Of a DNA stretch of 64,000 nucleotides, positions 35,169 to 44,399 are shown one piece after another (positions within the stretch are counted from its first letter, which is position 1; each line of letters opens with the position of its first letter). The stretch is taken from positions 71,201-135,200 of the forward strand of contig CAZIKF010000006.1 in the NCBI GenBank assembly GCA_964539825.1. The letters are read 5' to 3'. This DNA is from CAZIKF01 sp964539825 (GTDB taxonomy: Bacteria > Muiribacteriota > UBA6191). The translations under genes and the position numbers were made by a program. A model generated the notes under the pieces. It was not told the origin of the DNA, did no database searches, and was given only the letters and a program-made list of their open reading frames with translations.

Positions 35169-36416
35169 ATGGCTGAAACTTACAAGTCTACGACCCTTGT
35201 CCATGTGGCATTGGATTTTACAGGTGATCCTATACCTGTAGGACGATTGGCTTCCAGAAGGAATCAGATTTTTTTTGAGTACGACCCCGAGTTTCTTGAA
35301 AGGGAAATGGAAATATCCCCTCTCCAAATGCCTTTAAGGGAAGGCAGCCACTTTATCGAACCCTCAACTTTCGGAGGATTGCCTGGCGTATTCCAGGACA
35401 GTTTGCCAGGTGGCTGGAGTCAAATTCTCTTCGATCGAAGCCTGCGTTCAAAAGGAATTGAGCCAGATCAATTCCACTCTCTCGATAGGCTTGCCTGTAT
35501 TGGAAACAAGGGAGCGGGAGCTTTAATCTATGAACCCTCAAAAGCACAGACAAGTGCGCAGTTCAAAATTGACCTGGATACCCTGGCTAACCAGTCTCAG
35601 CGCATTCTTGAAGACTACAGGAAAACTGAAGTGGAGTTGCTCCTGACCCTGGGTGGATTCTTAAATGGTTCAAGACCAAAGATTGTGGTCGCTTCCAATC
35701 ATAAAAAAAGCAAGCTCATAGCGGGTACCCCTGGGCTAAATGAAGGTTTAGAGCACTGGTTGGTGAAATTCTCACAAACAGCGGATGGTGAGGATGGGGG
35801 GGCGATAGAATTTGTATATAGCCAGATGGCAAGACAGGCTGGTGTCGAAATGATGGAAACCTACCTATTTTCCGCTAAGGACTGTAGGGGGTATTTCGCT
35901 ACAAAACGCTTTGATCGGGAGCCGGGAGGCGAGCGTATGCATCTGCACAGCGCACGCGGTTTGCTCAATTTTCAGACCAATTCAAAGCGGATTGATTATA
36001 AAGTTCTGGTCGAAAGCGCTCTCAAGCTCACTGGTGATTGTTTCCAGGCCCAGAAGATGTACCGGCTCGCGGTCTTCAATGTCCTTGCTCATCACCGTGC
36101 GGACCACCCTGGAAACTTTTCCTTCCTCATGAACCAGGACGGCAAGTGGAAGATGGCTCCCGCCTATGGCTTGACTTACTCCTCAGGCCCCGGGGGTGAA
36201 CACTGCACCGCAGTGTTGGGAGAGACCAGAAATCCAGGTGAAAATCACCTCTTGAAATTAGCTGCTCATGCTCAAGTTTCTCAAAGTGAAGCCAAAAATA
36301 TCATCAGACAAACCCGGGATTCACTCAGCCTGTGGCGATCCATATCAAAAGAAGTGGGCATTGCGAAATCAAAGATAGAAGAGATCGCAAGAGCAATCAA
36401 TACAGCACAAATCTAA
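35169..36416 (+). CDS. Solitary HipA-like kinase with altered metal-binding residue
   Basis: The 415-residue protein follows HipA/YjjJ organisation: an N-terminal couple_hipA region (GRLASRRNQIFFEYDPEFLE, LPGVFQDSLPGGW), a GGFLNGSRPKIVV loop and a HipA_C kinase core. The catalytic Asp is kept (D312 in AHHRADHPGNFSFL, equivalent to E. coli D309). The Mg-binding Asp (E. coli D332, usually PAYDLT) is Gly334 in APAYGLTYS. No hipB-type XRE gene lies next to it: the upstream gene is a divergent lipase and the downstream one a methyltransferase. It is therefore an orphan and perhaps a pseudokinase. Confidence 0.82.
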   Translation: MAETYKSTTLVHVALDFTGDPIPVGRLASRRNQIFFEYDPEFLEREMEISPLQMPLREGSHFIEPSTFGGLPGVFQDSLPGGWSQILFDRSLRSKGIEPDQFHSLDRLACIGNKGAGALIYEPSKAQTSAQFKIDLDTLANQSQRILEDYRKTEVELLLTLGGFLNGSRPKIVVASNHKKSKLIAGTPGLNEGLEHWLVKFSQTADGEDGGAIEFVYSQMARQAGVEMMETYLFSAKDCRGYFATKRFDREPGGERMHLHSARGLLNFQTNSKRIDYKVLVESALKLTGDCFQAQKMYRLAVFNVLAHHRADHPGNFSFLMNQDGKWKMAPAYGLTYSSGPGGEHCTAVLGETRNPGENHLLKLAAHAQVSQSEAKNIIRQTRDSLSLWRSISKEVGIAKSKIEEIARAINTAQI

Positions 36417-36486
36417 GTCCTTTTTCTTAGCAGCGCTTAATAGTAGACTTATCCCTGGAGACAATCGCTGCTGGGACTAATTTCAA

Positions 36487-37287
36487 ATGCATGGACTTTC
36501 TGCCATCGATGGGGATCGCGAGATTGACTGGGGATATACGTCCGAGGATTACGCGAACTACAGATCTGATTACCCCAGAAGCTTTTACGATCGACTTCAC
36601 GCACTGGGTATCGGATGCGCTGGGCAGAGAGTTCTGGACCTCGGCACAGGTACGGGGTTTTTCGCGCGTGCCTTTGCAAAAAAGGGCAGCAATGTCCTGG
36701 GAGTAGATCTTTCACAGCGGCAGATTGAACAGGCCAGAAAGCTATGCATCAATGATGAGCTTGAGGTGGAGTTTCAGGTAGGAGCGGTCGAAGACCTGAG
36801 TCTTGAGGAGTATTCCTTTGATGTCATTAGCGCCGGGCAGAGCTGGCTCTACTTCGACAAGACCAGAATCATACCCCTGGTCAAGAGACTTTTGAAACCT
36901 GGTGGCAACCTGATGACTGGACATTATTGCTGGCTTCCAAGGCTTGATCCTATAGCAAGGGCCTCCGAAGAGCTGATTTTGTGCTATAACCCACAGTGGA
37001 GCAGCAGCGACTACAGCGGTGAGATACCTCACCAACCAGGCTGGTCACAAGAAGATTTTAATGTCTGCGCCTTCTTTTACTACGACGAAGAGATCTCCTT
37101 CACACGGGAATCCTGGATGGGAAGGATACGAGCCTGTCGGGGAGTAGGCGCTACCCTGAGCCATGAAGAGGTCAAGGCCTTCAACATTGATCATGAAAAG
37201 CTCCTCAAAAAGATTGCCCCGGAGACCTTTTCGATCCTGCATCGTCTTGATGCCCATATTTATACCGAAAAACCATGGCAAAAATGA
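36487..37287 (+). CDS. Class I SAM-dependent methyltransferase
   Basis: The 266-residue protein has motif I VLDLGTGTGFF (49-59), an acidic residue after the second strand (VLGVDLS) and FDVISAGQSWLYFD as the post-II region, followed by KRLLKPGGNL. This is the Methyltransf_11/25 pattern for small-molecule substrates. The N-terminal DYANYRSDYP is typical of the group. Target unknown; it is not in an evident operon. Confidence 0.85.
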   Translation: MHGLSAIDGDREIDWGYTSEDYANYRSDYPRSFYDRLHALGIGCAGQRVLDLGTGTGFFARAFAKKGSNVLGVDLSQRQIEQARKLCINDELEVEFQVGAVEDLSLEEYSFDVISAGQSWLYFDKTRIIPLVKRLLKPGGNLMTGHYCWLPRLDPIARASEELILCYNPQWSSSDYSGEIPHQPGWSQEDFNVCAFFYYDEEISFTRESWMGRIRACRGVGATLSHEEVKAFNIDHEKLLKKIAPETFSILHRLDAHIYTEKPWQK

Positions 37288-37356
37288 TTTCAGGTCCCAC
37301 GGATTTTGCGGACTGCGACCTGCATTAAGGCTCTGCAATGATGGTAACATGATTGG

Positions 37357-38391
37357 GTGAGTGCAGAACGAGCCCATCTCAAGATTGTCCCCCCGCCTTC
37401 TCAGCCCTCCCAACCTGACGGGCACAGGCAAATCCAGGCCATCATGTTTTCTGATATAAAGGGCTACTCCTCCATGATGGGAAGAGATGAAGACCATGCC
37501 CTGAAGCTGTTAGATATCCATAACAAAATCCTGGAATCGCGCATAGAATCTCTAAATGGGACTATTGTTAAATTCATGGGAGATGCGGTTCTGGCGAGCT
37601 TCAATAGCGCCGTGGATGCTGCGGATTGCGCTCTATCCATTCAGACAGAATTCTCACGTCTTAACAAACATCGGGGAAAGAAAGATCAGATCTGGATTCG
37701 GATTGGCCTGCACCTGGGTGACGTTCTCCACAAACATGAGGATGTCTTCGGTGACGGAGTAAACGTGGCTTCCAGGTTAGAACCCTTGAGTGAACCTGGC
37801 GGTATCGTTGTATCCAGCACAGTTAAGGACATCATCCAGGCCAATTCCCGCTTTCACCTGGAACCAATGGGTGAACTTCAACTCAAAAATATAGCCTACA
37901 AAGTATGGGCTTATCGAATGTTAACTCCATCCAGTGGAAACGCATATATAAGATCCATGCGAGTCAAATGGGAGAATTTCCTGTCTACAATGGGGCTTCT
38001 GGGTCGGCTCATCAAACGAACATTCCAACTCATGGGGGTTATTCTAATTATCCTCTTCCTGTCTTCAGTGCAAATAGGGAAAAAGAATGATGAACCTCCG
38101 GTGCCCCCGGAGAGCTATTCCATACCCAACGATGTTGCCGAGACTCTGTCGGGTCCTAATAACGGTTTACTTACCCTGAAGCTAGACAACATACCCATCA
38201 AGGTTTTTCTCACCGTAGTCTGTCGATACTTTACTCTTCAGTGCCTCGTTGATCATTCCATTCGTTCTTTTGCTGTAACGGTGGAGTACGAAGACGCAAC
38301 TCTTCAGGAAGTAATTCAGGAGCTAAATGAATTGGGTAGTATCAAAGTCGTCCAAGAAGGAAATGAACTGATTGTCAAAGGCATCAACTAG
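37357..38391 (+). CDS. Class III adenylyl cyclase fused to a periplasmic secretin-type short (STN) domain
   Basis: GTG start; no strong ribosome site. The 344-residue protein has an N-terminal cyclase domain with every catalytic residue: D33 and D76 (metal), K72, D129, N136 and R140 (EDVFGDGVNVASRLE). A transmembrane helix (about 225-241, LMGVILIILFLSSVQIG) follows, then a Pro-rich linker. The last 75 residues (LTLKLDNIPIKVFLTVVC, then VTVEYEDATLQEVIQELN) have the pattern of a secretin/TonB short N-terminal domain. The order cyclase-TM-STN puts the enzyme inside and the STN domain outside. It can act as a homodimer, unlike the pair at 18396/19858. The architecture is unusual. Confidence 0.8.
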   Translation: MSAERAHLKIVPPPSQPSQPDGHRQIQAIMFSDIKGYSSMMGRDEDHALKLLDIHNKILESRIESLNGTIVKFMGDAVLASFNSAVDAADCALSIQTEFSRLNKHRGKKDQIWIRIGLHLGDVLHKHEDVFGDGVNVASRLEPLSEPGGIVVSSTVKDIIQANSRFHLEPMGELQLKNIAYKVWAYRMLTPSSGNAYIRSMRVKWENFLSTMGLLGRLIKRTFQLMGVILIILFLSSVQIGKKNDEPPVPPESYSIPNDVAETLSGPNNGLLTLKLDNIPIKVFLTVVCRYFTLQCLVDHSIRSFAVTVEYEDATLQEVIQELNELGSIKVVQEGNELIVKGIN

Positions 38392-39287
38392 ACTTGAGAA
38401 GGAAGCTCCATTTTATATCTTCTCCAGCTAGATTTAGATTTGAATGAAAAAGTAGAAACGATCCTCAAAAGGTCTTCCTGGTAAGAATCAACCTCCAGGC
38501 ATGCACTAAGTGCTCCTGCTAATTTCGCCTTGTGCAACTGATTTCTAAGGAGTTCATTGAACAGGTGTGATTGAAATTCTGGATTATTCACATAAATCCA
38601 TCCCAATTCTAAACAGGAGTCCACGAGACAACCTGTAGAACAAGCAGCCACCTCATTCTCAATCAAGATATAGTAGCTCAGGCTAGCTTCCAAATCAGAA
38701 AACACAATCTGATCCCACTCCTCCATGCTGATATCCGAAACAGGGCTCCACAGGTGCGAATCTATATATTTCTGAACCAGGAAATTCAACAGGTTATCTT
38801 TGCTAACAACCCTGTCTTCAAAACTATGGATTTGGAGCCCATTAAAAGGACTCTTTTGAGATGAGTCTTGAAGAATACTTTCGCTGAGATCAAGCTCAAA
38901 CTCCACACAGTTAAAGTGATGTTGGTAATTAAGGCTTTCTATGAACCTGCAACCGGCCAGGTTCTGTTCATAACAGGCCATCTCCAGGCCATAAACTTGT
39001 TCAGGTATTGAAAATTCACTCATCATCGCGGTATGGAGATTTGTACCCAATCCCATATGTCGAAACTGAGGAAGGACAGCAACAGAACACTTCAAATAGA
39101 AAGGATGAATCGGATTTTGGAATAGCACCAAACCAGCTACCAGTTTTAATTGATGAAATGCCCCTATCACAAAGAGATAATCCGGGTAGCTCTCACGGTC
39201 TAACCCGTCGGGATGACAGCGATTAAAAAGAAGCTTCAAATCATCAAAATCACCTGCTGACAAGGGCCGTAAACTAACTGAATTCAT
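38388..39287 (-). CDS. GNAT-family N-acetyltransferase
   Basis: The 299-residue protein has a GNAT core in its first half: SVAVLPQFRHMGLGTNLH is the acetyl-CoA loop (Q/RxxGxG), preceded by KLVAGLVLFQNP. The second half (about 150-299) has a further beta-alpha pattern and may be a degenerate second GNAT domain. The stop overlaps the cyclase stop by 4 nt, convergent. Substrate unknown. Confidence 0.75.
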   Translation of the reverse strand: MNSVSLRPLSAGDFDDLKLLFNRCHPDGLDRESYPDYLFVIGAFHQLKLVAGLVLFQNPIHPFYLKCSVAVLPQFRHMGLGTNLHTAMMSEFSIPEQVYGLEMACYEQNLAGCRFIESLNYQHHFNCVEFELDLSESILQDSSQKSPFNGLQIHSFEDRVVSKDNLLNFLVQKYIDSHLWSPVSDISMEEWDQIVFSDLEASLSYYILIENEVAACSTGCLVDSCLELGWIYVNNPEFQSHLFNELLRNQLHKAKLAGALSACLEVDSYQEDLLRIVSTFSFKSKSSWRRYKMELPSQV

Positions 39288-39451
39288 ATAACTTCCCTCT
39301 CTTCCACAGAAGAAAGAGCCTCTGCAACAAAGCTTTCACATCTACAAAACAGCTCCCTCAAGTACAGGAAGCATCCTGAGCATGATCTGAATTCAATGAT
39401 AGGCCCCTGCCACTTCATTCCGGGAATGGTATGTGCCAGCCTTGATTTGGT

Positions 39452-40723
39452 CTAGCGGATATAAACCAGGGTTCGGGGGAATCCGGTTGAATCAAGAGTG
39501 ATCTGTGATGTGTACTTCTTTTTTGAAGATTTAAGCCTGAGGGTGCACTTAGCCGTCACAGTAGAGCCATAACTCTTTTTCTTACAGCTGAAACTCTCAA
39601 CTTCCGCCCCTTTAGCAGGATGATCGGGGGCTACTGATTTGAGAAGGAAGGAAAGCAATTCTTGATTCTTAATCTTGGTTCGATGGACTTTTCTTTTCAC
39701 CTTGGATTTCTGACTGATCACTTTTCTTTTTGGATAGAGCTTGTTTACGCTCTCAATATCACCCGCGCTCAAAGTATTGGTCCGGCCTATAAACAGAGAC
39801 TTTTGATTGATGAAGGGTTCTCTTATCGTAAAGGCTTTCGTCCCTTTGGTGATGACGAAATTGGTGTCGGCATAGTGCATGATTGACTGGAAATCATACT
39901 GACCAATAACCAACCTATCAGTCTCCCCTCCTTTACCATACTGACTCTTTTTCTCCTTCTTGACATTGTCCATCTGCATGGCAATGTATTGATCTCTATC
40001 AGGCCGGGTCTGCTCGTGAAACAACCCGATCGCATGACCCAGTTCATGCAGAATAGCCATCTCTTGACAGCCATCCGCGAGGAAAATATTTTGATAAAAG
40101 CCCGGTACTTCTTTCATCTTCTTATAGGGCCGCCTGCCAACGTAAGATCCACAGACATCTGATTTGATAAACTGCAGCCGCCCTTTAAGAAGAGGAGATC
40201 GTTTCTTTATCTTTTTCGCCGTTTCCAGATCAAATTCCACGAATTGAATGTTGGTCTGAGACTCCCAGGTTTTCATAGCATTGAGAATAATTTGCTCTTT
40301 TTGAATAACACTCTCTTCGATTACATAAGGAATCACTCCATCGGGCCAGCGAAAGGAGGTGTCATCAAGAGTCCCAATTGCATAGCCAGCTAAGGATGGC
40401 GCTGGAATATAGCCAGATCCAAATGGCGATTGGCTCGGATCTTTCTCCAGTTCATCGATTGGACCCAAGACAATATCTCCCTGGTAGGCAATGCCATTAT
40501 GAACAACCGCCTGTACCCGTTCCTTCAGATTTGAAAACCGAAGGGGAACCAGCACGTAGATCACCTCGGCTTTCTGCTGGGGTGGAAAAGGATCCTCCAA
40601 AATTCCAATTTCGTTAGAGATTTGATTCTCAAGGCTCAGGTCATTAAACAGATTCAATGGAGCGGCTTTGGCAAAGCCTGGGACCGTGAGACAGAAGAAA
40701 AGAGAGAAGACCAAAATGAGCAT
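39452..40723 (-). CDS. Astacin-family (M12A) zinc metalloprotease, exported
   Basis: The 423-residue protein has a signal peptide (about 1-20), a propeptide-like segment and a catalytic domain. The zinc site is HELGHAIGLFHE (His226, Glu227, His230, His236) followed by QTRPDRDQY, and the Met-turn is SIMHY (280-284) with Tyr284. C191 and C219 may form a disulfide. The start of the mature enzyme probably follows DDTSFRWPDGVIPYVIEE, the usual astacin mature N-terminal strand. Astacins degrade proteins outside the cell. Confidence 0.9.
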   Translation of the reverse strand: MLILVFSLFFCLTVPGFAKAAPLNLFNDLSLENQISNEIGILEDPFPPQQKAEVIYVLVPLRFSNLKERVQAVVHNGIAYQGDIVLGPIDELEKDPSQSPFGSGYIPAPSLAGYAIGTLDDTSFRWPDGVIPYVIEESVIQKEQIILNAMKTWESQTNIQFVEFDLETAKKIKKRSPLLKGRLQFIKSDVCGSYVGRRPYKKMKEVPGFYQNIFLADGCQEMAILHELGHAIGLFHEQTRPDRDQYIAMQMDNVKKEKKSQYGKGGETDRLVIGQYDFQSIMHYADTNFVITKGTKAFTIREPFINQKSLFIGRTNTLSAGDIESVNKLYPKRKVISQKSKVKRKVHRTKIKNQELLSFLLKSVAPDHPAKGAEVESFSCKKKSYGSTVTAKCTLRLKSSKKKYTSQITLDSTGFPRTLVYIR

Positions 40724-40799
40724 ACCAAAGGATACGAAGGAAAAAGCCCTAAGTTGCGAAAGCAGGAGTTTTACATCGGGAAAAATGAACCTGTCAGGT

Positions 40800-40833
40800 A
40801 AAAAGGGTTCCGCAGGATCTCATCATCCTGTGG
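40800..40833 (-). terminator. Likely intrinsic terminator of the queA operon
   Basis: On the minus strand CAGGAT and ATCCTG pair around GATGAG, with outer CC/GG pairs, followed 5 nt later by TTTTT. It lies 100 nt after the stop at 40933 and before the astacin start. Confidence 0.45.
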
Positions 40834-40932
40834 CTCAACCTGAGAATCTGAAAAAAATAACCTGGACTGTGATGGGTTAAGTTTGGTCTTAAGACGGATC
40901 CTTGATTATGGATCCAATGACTACTCTTCGTG

Positions 40933-43218
40933 CTAGTCTATTCCTAAATCTTCCTTTAACTTTTTTGAGTCATAGTATTCATAGGGAATGGCATTCGCCT
41001 CTAGCATGGCTGGAATATCGCCTTTCGCTTCAGGCGGCAGCATTACCTTTAAAATTTCAGAGCTTAAAACAAAGTTCTTTATTTTCAGCTCCAGGTAGCG
41101 CAGTCTGATTTCAAATGGGAGGGTGTTCCAATCCTTTTCTGAATTGTTGAAAAAAGCTAGCTTTTCGTCTTCAGAAAGCTTTCTTATTTCCTTGATTGTT
41201 AGCAGAGTCAGTGCCTGGGAATAATGTTCGAAGTGGTAAACTTCTTTTGCGAAGCCATGCTGCTGCTCGATAAATGGGAGACTTGCGGTATTTTTTGAAA
41301 TTTGCCATCCGGAAACCCGGGTTGCGAAGGAGCGGGGAAGGACGTATTCAGGCTTAAGCCGAACAATGGTTTTGCCGTACATGTCCCTTCCTAACGCCGA
41401 GCTATATTCGGCAAATACATAATCATAAGCACCGTAAAGTCGATCTTCGAGCTCAGGAGTATAGGGTTTGACTTCCATCCCAAGTGATTCCACCAGGCCG
41501 GTGGAAAACGTGGCTCTATCCTTCAGTGTGTAATAGAGCCTTCCCGGTGACATTCTTAAGTTAACTCCATAAGGGATGGAGTTTAAAAGGTTCACCAGGG
41601 CCGCTTCTTTAGAGGTTAAAGGGTAAACCTCCGAGCGCAGACGCTGTAGATTTTGTCGACTCATCTCAAGAATAGAGCGGTCGGTCAAATTTTCGATCTG
41701 ATGCATAAATGAAGGAGGCTCCTGAGATATGACCTGCTCCACCTGAGTCACAAACTCCTCTCGGGCTGTATTTTTCAAAGCGAAGTCCTGACGTCCAAGC
41801 GCAACATCTATTCCATAATCCAGGGGAAAGTCTGTGACCAAAATCGCTACCCCAACTTCTATTTCATTCTTAACTGCCAGATCGGCCAGATGTCCCCCTT
41901 CCATATCCAGTGAGTAAATCCCCATGTTCACCATCTGCTTTAGCTTGAGGGGATATTCCAACAAGGGAGAATCAACACTGAAGTGAATGCCGGAATCAGA
42001 AGATCCCTGCAAGGCGTTCTTTACAATGTATCCGGAGGGAGACCGTATGGTGGATGGCCGGTAAAGGGAATAGGGTGACCTGGGAACCAGAGATCCTCCC
42101 GATCCACCAAAGAACACCTGCTCAATAGGAAAAACCCCCACCAGTTTTTCAATCTGTCTCACCAGTGCCTCACCGTAATAATCAACATCCCCTCCCAGGA
42201 CTCCAACACGACTCCCATCCTTCATTTCGTAAACGCTGACGGTCCAGTTTTCTCCTGGAAATCCCCTTTGAGAAACTGATTTTCGGTGCTTTACTTTCCA
42301 CTTTTTCTCAAAAGTAGAAGAGTAACCAATGACCAGTGACTTCAAATCTGAAAATAGACCGGGATTGGCCATGGCGAACTTCAGTAACTGTCGGTAGCTT
42401 CGCTCCAGGCGTTTGGGGTCAATAAGCTCTGCGATTTCAAAGGAGAGACTTTTAAATTGCCTGAAACGACTGATCAAAAGACCAAAGTGAATGAGATAGG
42501 CCCTTGAGTCAAAGGAGGTCAATATAAGAGTCTTGCGCTGGTTTTCATGGTGTATAAGATAGATGTCTTTGCCGTAGGAAGAGAGTGGCAAATTGTAGCG
42601 GATAATGGTATGAATGCGGGGTAGTGAGGCCTCAATTTCATGAATTTCCAGGTTGGCTAAAAGGACCAGATCACCGGGGTTAAGAGACCTGACCAACTCT
42701 TTTAGCGGACCTAATCGGGACTCTACATAGCTATCAACCTTATGCCAATTTACTTGAGATACCGTTGAGACCAGGTCTTCAGCAAGGTGTGAAAAGGTTC
42801 TATGGTAGTGAGACAAAGCCTTTGTTAATGTTGGTTTTACAGACTTTTGAAGGGGTCGTTCATCAAGCCTCAAAAAAGCAGCGCTTCGTTGGTAAGCTTG
42901 TAGCAATGTGGTGGTGTCGGTAGACTTTGACTGGGAATGAAGCCTGTTAACCAGGTAGTCTCTTAGAGAAATTCCAGTTTCAGAAAGTGTGTTGCCAATA
43001 AGTTGGGCAGGTGCACTTTGCTCCCCAATCCACTTTGCCAGATGAGGCTGATTCATCTCCTGAAGCGAAATCTGCAAAGATCTCAAGGAAACCTTAGAAA
43101 AGGCTTCCACAATCGCCTCCTGGGAAAACGCAGGCCCAAGGAGGATAAACAGGACCAAAAACGTCCTGGTGAATTTGTGGAAGCTAAGAGACAACGAATA
43201 AGAATTTAAAATCTTCAA
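40933..43218 (-). CDS. Exported protein with nucleoside-phosphorylase-like domain
   Basis: The frame is open from 43374, but TTG 43218 is preferred because it places a signal peptide at the N-terminus (KFTRTFLVLFILLGPAFS-QEA). The product (761 residues) has a central region about 330-560 with phosphorylase-superfamily features: GSRVGVLGGDVDYYGEA, QVFFGGSGGSL, IHFSVDSPLLE and MGIYSLDMEGGHLADLA, the last like the VxDMEGAALA signature of MTA/SAH nucleosidase and purine phosphorylases. Exported members of that family are rare. The flanking regions are not recognised. It directly follows queA, with a 10-nt overlap if the longer start is used. Confidence 0.65.
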   Translation of the reverse strand: MKILNSYSLSLSFHKFTRTFLVLFILLGPAFSQEAIVEAFSKVSLRSLQISLQEMNQPHLAKWIGEQSAPAQLIGNTLSETGISLRDYLVNRLHSQSKSTDTTTLLQAYQRSAAFLRLDERPLQKSVKPTLTKALSHYHRTFSHLAEDLVSTVSQVNWHKVDSYVESRLGPLKELVRSLNPGDLVLLANLEIHEIEASLPRIHTIIRYNLPLSSYGKDIYLIHHENQRKTLILTSFDSRAYLIHFGLLISRFRQFKSLSFEIAELIDPKRLERSYRQLLKFAMANPGLFSDLKSLVIGYSSTFEKKWKVKHRKSVSQRGFPGENWTVSVYEMKDGSRVGVLGGDVDYYGEALVRQIEKLVGVFPIEQVFFGGSGGSLVPRSPYSLYRPSTIRSPSGYIVKNALQGSSDSGIHFSVDSPLLEYPLKLKQMVNMGIYSLDMEGGHLADLAVKNEIEVGVAILVTDFPLDYGIDVALGRQDFALKNTAREEFVTQVEQVISQEPPSFMHQIENLTDRSILEMSRQNLQRLRSEVYPLTSKEAALVNLLNSIPYGVNLRMSPGRLYYTLKDRATFSTGLVESLGMEVKPYTPELEDRLYGAYDYVFAEYSSALGRDMYGKTIVRLKPEYVLPRSFATRVSGWQISKNTASLPFIEQQHGFAKEVYHFEHYSQALTLLTIKEIRKLSEDEKLAFFNNSEKDWNTLPFEIRLRYLELKIKNFVLSSEILKVMLPPEAKGDIPAMLEANAIPYEYYDSKKLKEDLGID

Positions 43219-43364
43219 AATTTCCCAATCCCAGGTTAGACCTGGCACCCAGCGTAGTAAATCATAAATCAAGAAGATTGGGGACTCTCCCCTTTCCACA
43301 ACATTCTGATAGCGCTGGAAAAATCTGGGAACAGAGCACAAGAGTAATCTCGTGACCAGGTTGG

Positions 43365-44399
43365 CTACTGGCAATGTCGACAGTCTAATAGGGAAATATC
43401 TCCATACTCATGTGCTCGGTATTCCTCCTTCGAGGCTTGTTTGTATCCCGCTGCTATGTGACTCACCGAACAGAATGAATTCAAAATATCAACGTGGCTT
43501 GTACCCGGTTCATGCATGCCGGTGATGAGCGTATCGATATAGTGAAAATCATGATCCGGACCAATTTTAAGATTAGTGGTCCTTGCACCCGGGATCAATT
43601 TCCCCTGAAGCCCTGCTGACTCAACTGCCCGGATCACGGTTGTTCCCAGGGCAATAATTCGATATCCCCTTCTCTTATTTTCCTCTATGGCCGCAACGGT
43701 CGCTTCAGGTATTTCATACCACTCCTCAAGCGGCAATAGGTTATCGAGAGTGAAATCTCCTGTACTGGAAATTCCAGCACCATGGATAAGGCTGGCTATT
43801 TTGACTCCCTTTTCCTGCAACCGGAAAACTCGTTCCCAGGTTAGCGGAAAGGCAGAACTCGGAGGCTCTACAGACAGAGGAGGACCAGAAAAGATGGTCT
43901 GCTGATCCCACACCTCTAAATTTTCATTTAAGTAAGAATACTGAATCGGACTACCATATCGGTAAAGGTCCCTGAGTAGGGAAGAACTGGTGATTTCGAT
44001 GGTCAGTAGCCTCCCTGAGTTAACACTCAAAACTTTAATTCCGAAGCCGGGTCCAATCGATATGAAGTCCCCTGCTTCAAGTTCAGGTGCACGAACCCGA
44101 TCCTCAGTCGGTTCTCTCCAGCTCCCTTCCTGAAAAGAAAAGGCAAACCAACGATGGAGTTTATCTGGTGATGGACCTCGAAAGGCCGCCAGACGAACTT
44201 CTACTCTTTCTCCAGTTCGCTCGATGTTTCCATGGAAACTTGCAGGCAGTGTAGCCGATCGGTTGACCAGAAGAAGATCTCCTGGAGCGAGAAAACTCTC
44301 TATATCACCCACCCTGGAGTGGGTGAGGGAATTCAATCCGGAAAGGACCAGTAACCTGGTTTGATCATAATGTCTTCGGGAAGAGTTTGCTGGTTTCAT
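43365..44399 (-). CDS. queA: S-adenosylmethionine:tRNA ribosyltransferase-isomerase
   Basis: The 344-residue protein carries the QueA signature: LAPGDLLLVNRSATLPASFHG near the start, HAGISSTGDFT-type core (LIHGAGISSTGDFTLDN), GYRIIALGTTVIRAVESA and ITGMHEPGTSHVDILNSF. The enzyme adds the epoxycyclopentanediol ring to preQ1 in tRNA to make queuosine. The start overlaps the stop of the SDR gene by 4 nt. It is normal in length; the N-terminus lacks part of the usual FDYxLP start (MKPANSSRRHYDQTRLLVL). Confidence 0.9.
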   Translation of the reverse strand: MKPANSSRRHYDQTRLLVLSGLNSLTHSRVGDIESFLAPGDLLLVNRSATLPASFHGNIERTGERVEVRLAAFRGPSPDKLHRWFAFSFQEGSWREPTEDRVRAPELEAGDFISIGPGFGIKVLSVNSGRLLTIEITSSSLLRDLYRYGSPIQYSYLNENLEVWDQQTIFSGPPLSVEPPSSAFPLTWERVFRLQEKGVKIASLIHGAGISSTGDFTLDNLLPLEEWYEIPEATVAAIEENKRRGYRIIALGTTVIRAVESAGLQGKLIPGARTTNLKIGPDHDFHYIDTLITGMHEPGTSHVDILNSFCSVSHIAAGYKQASKEEYRAHEYGDISLLDCRHCQ

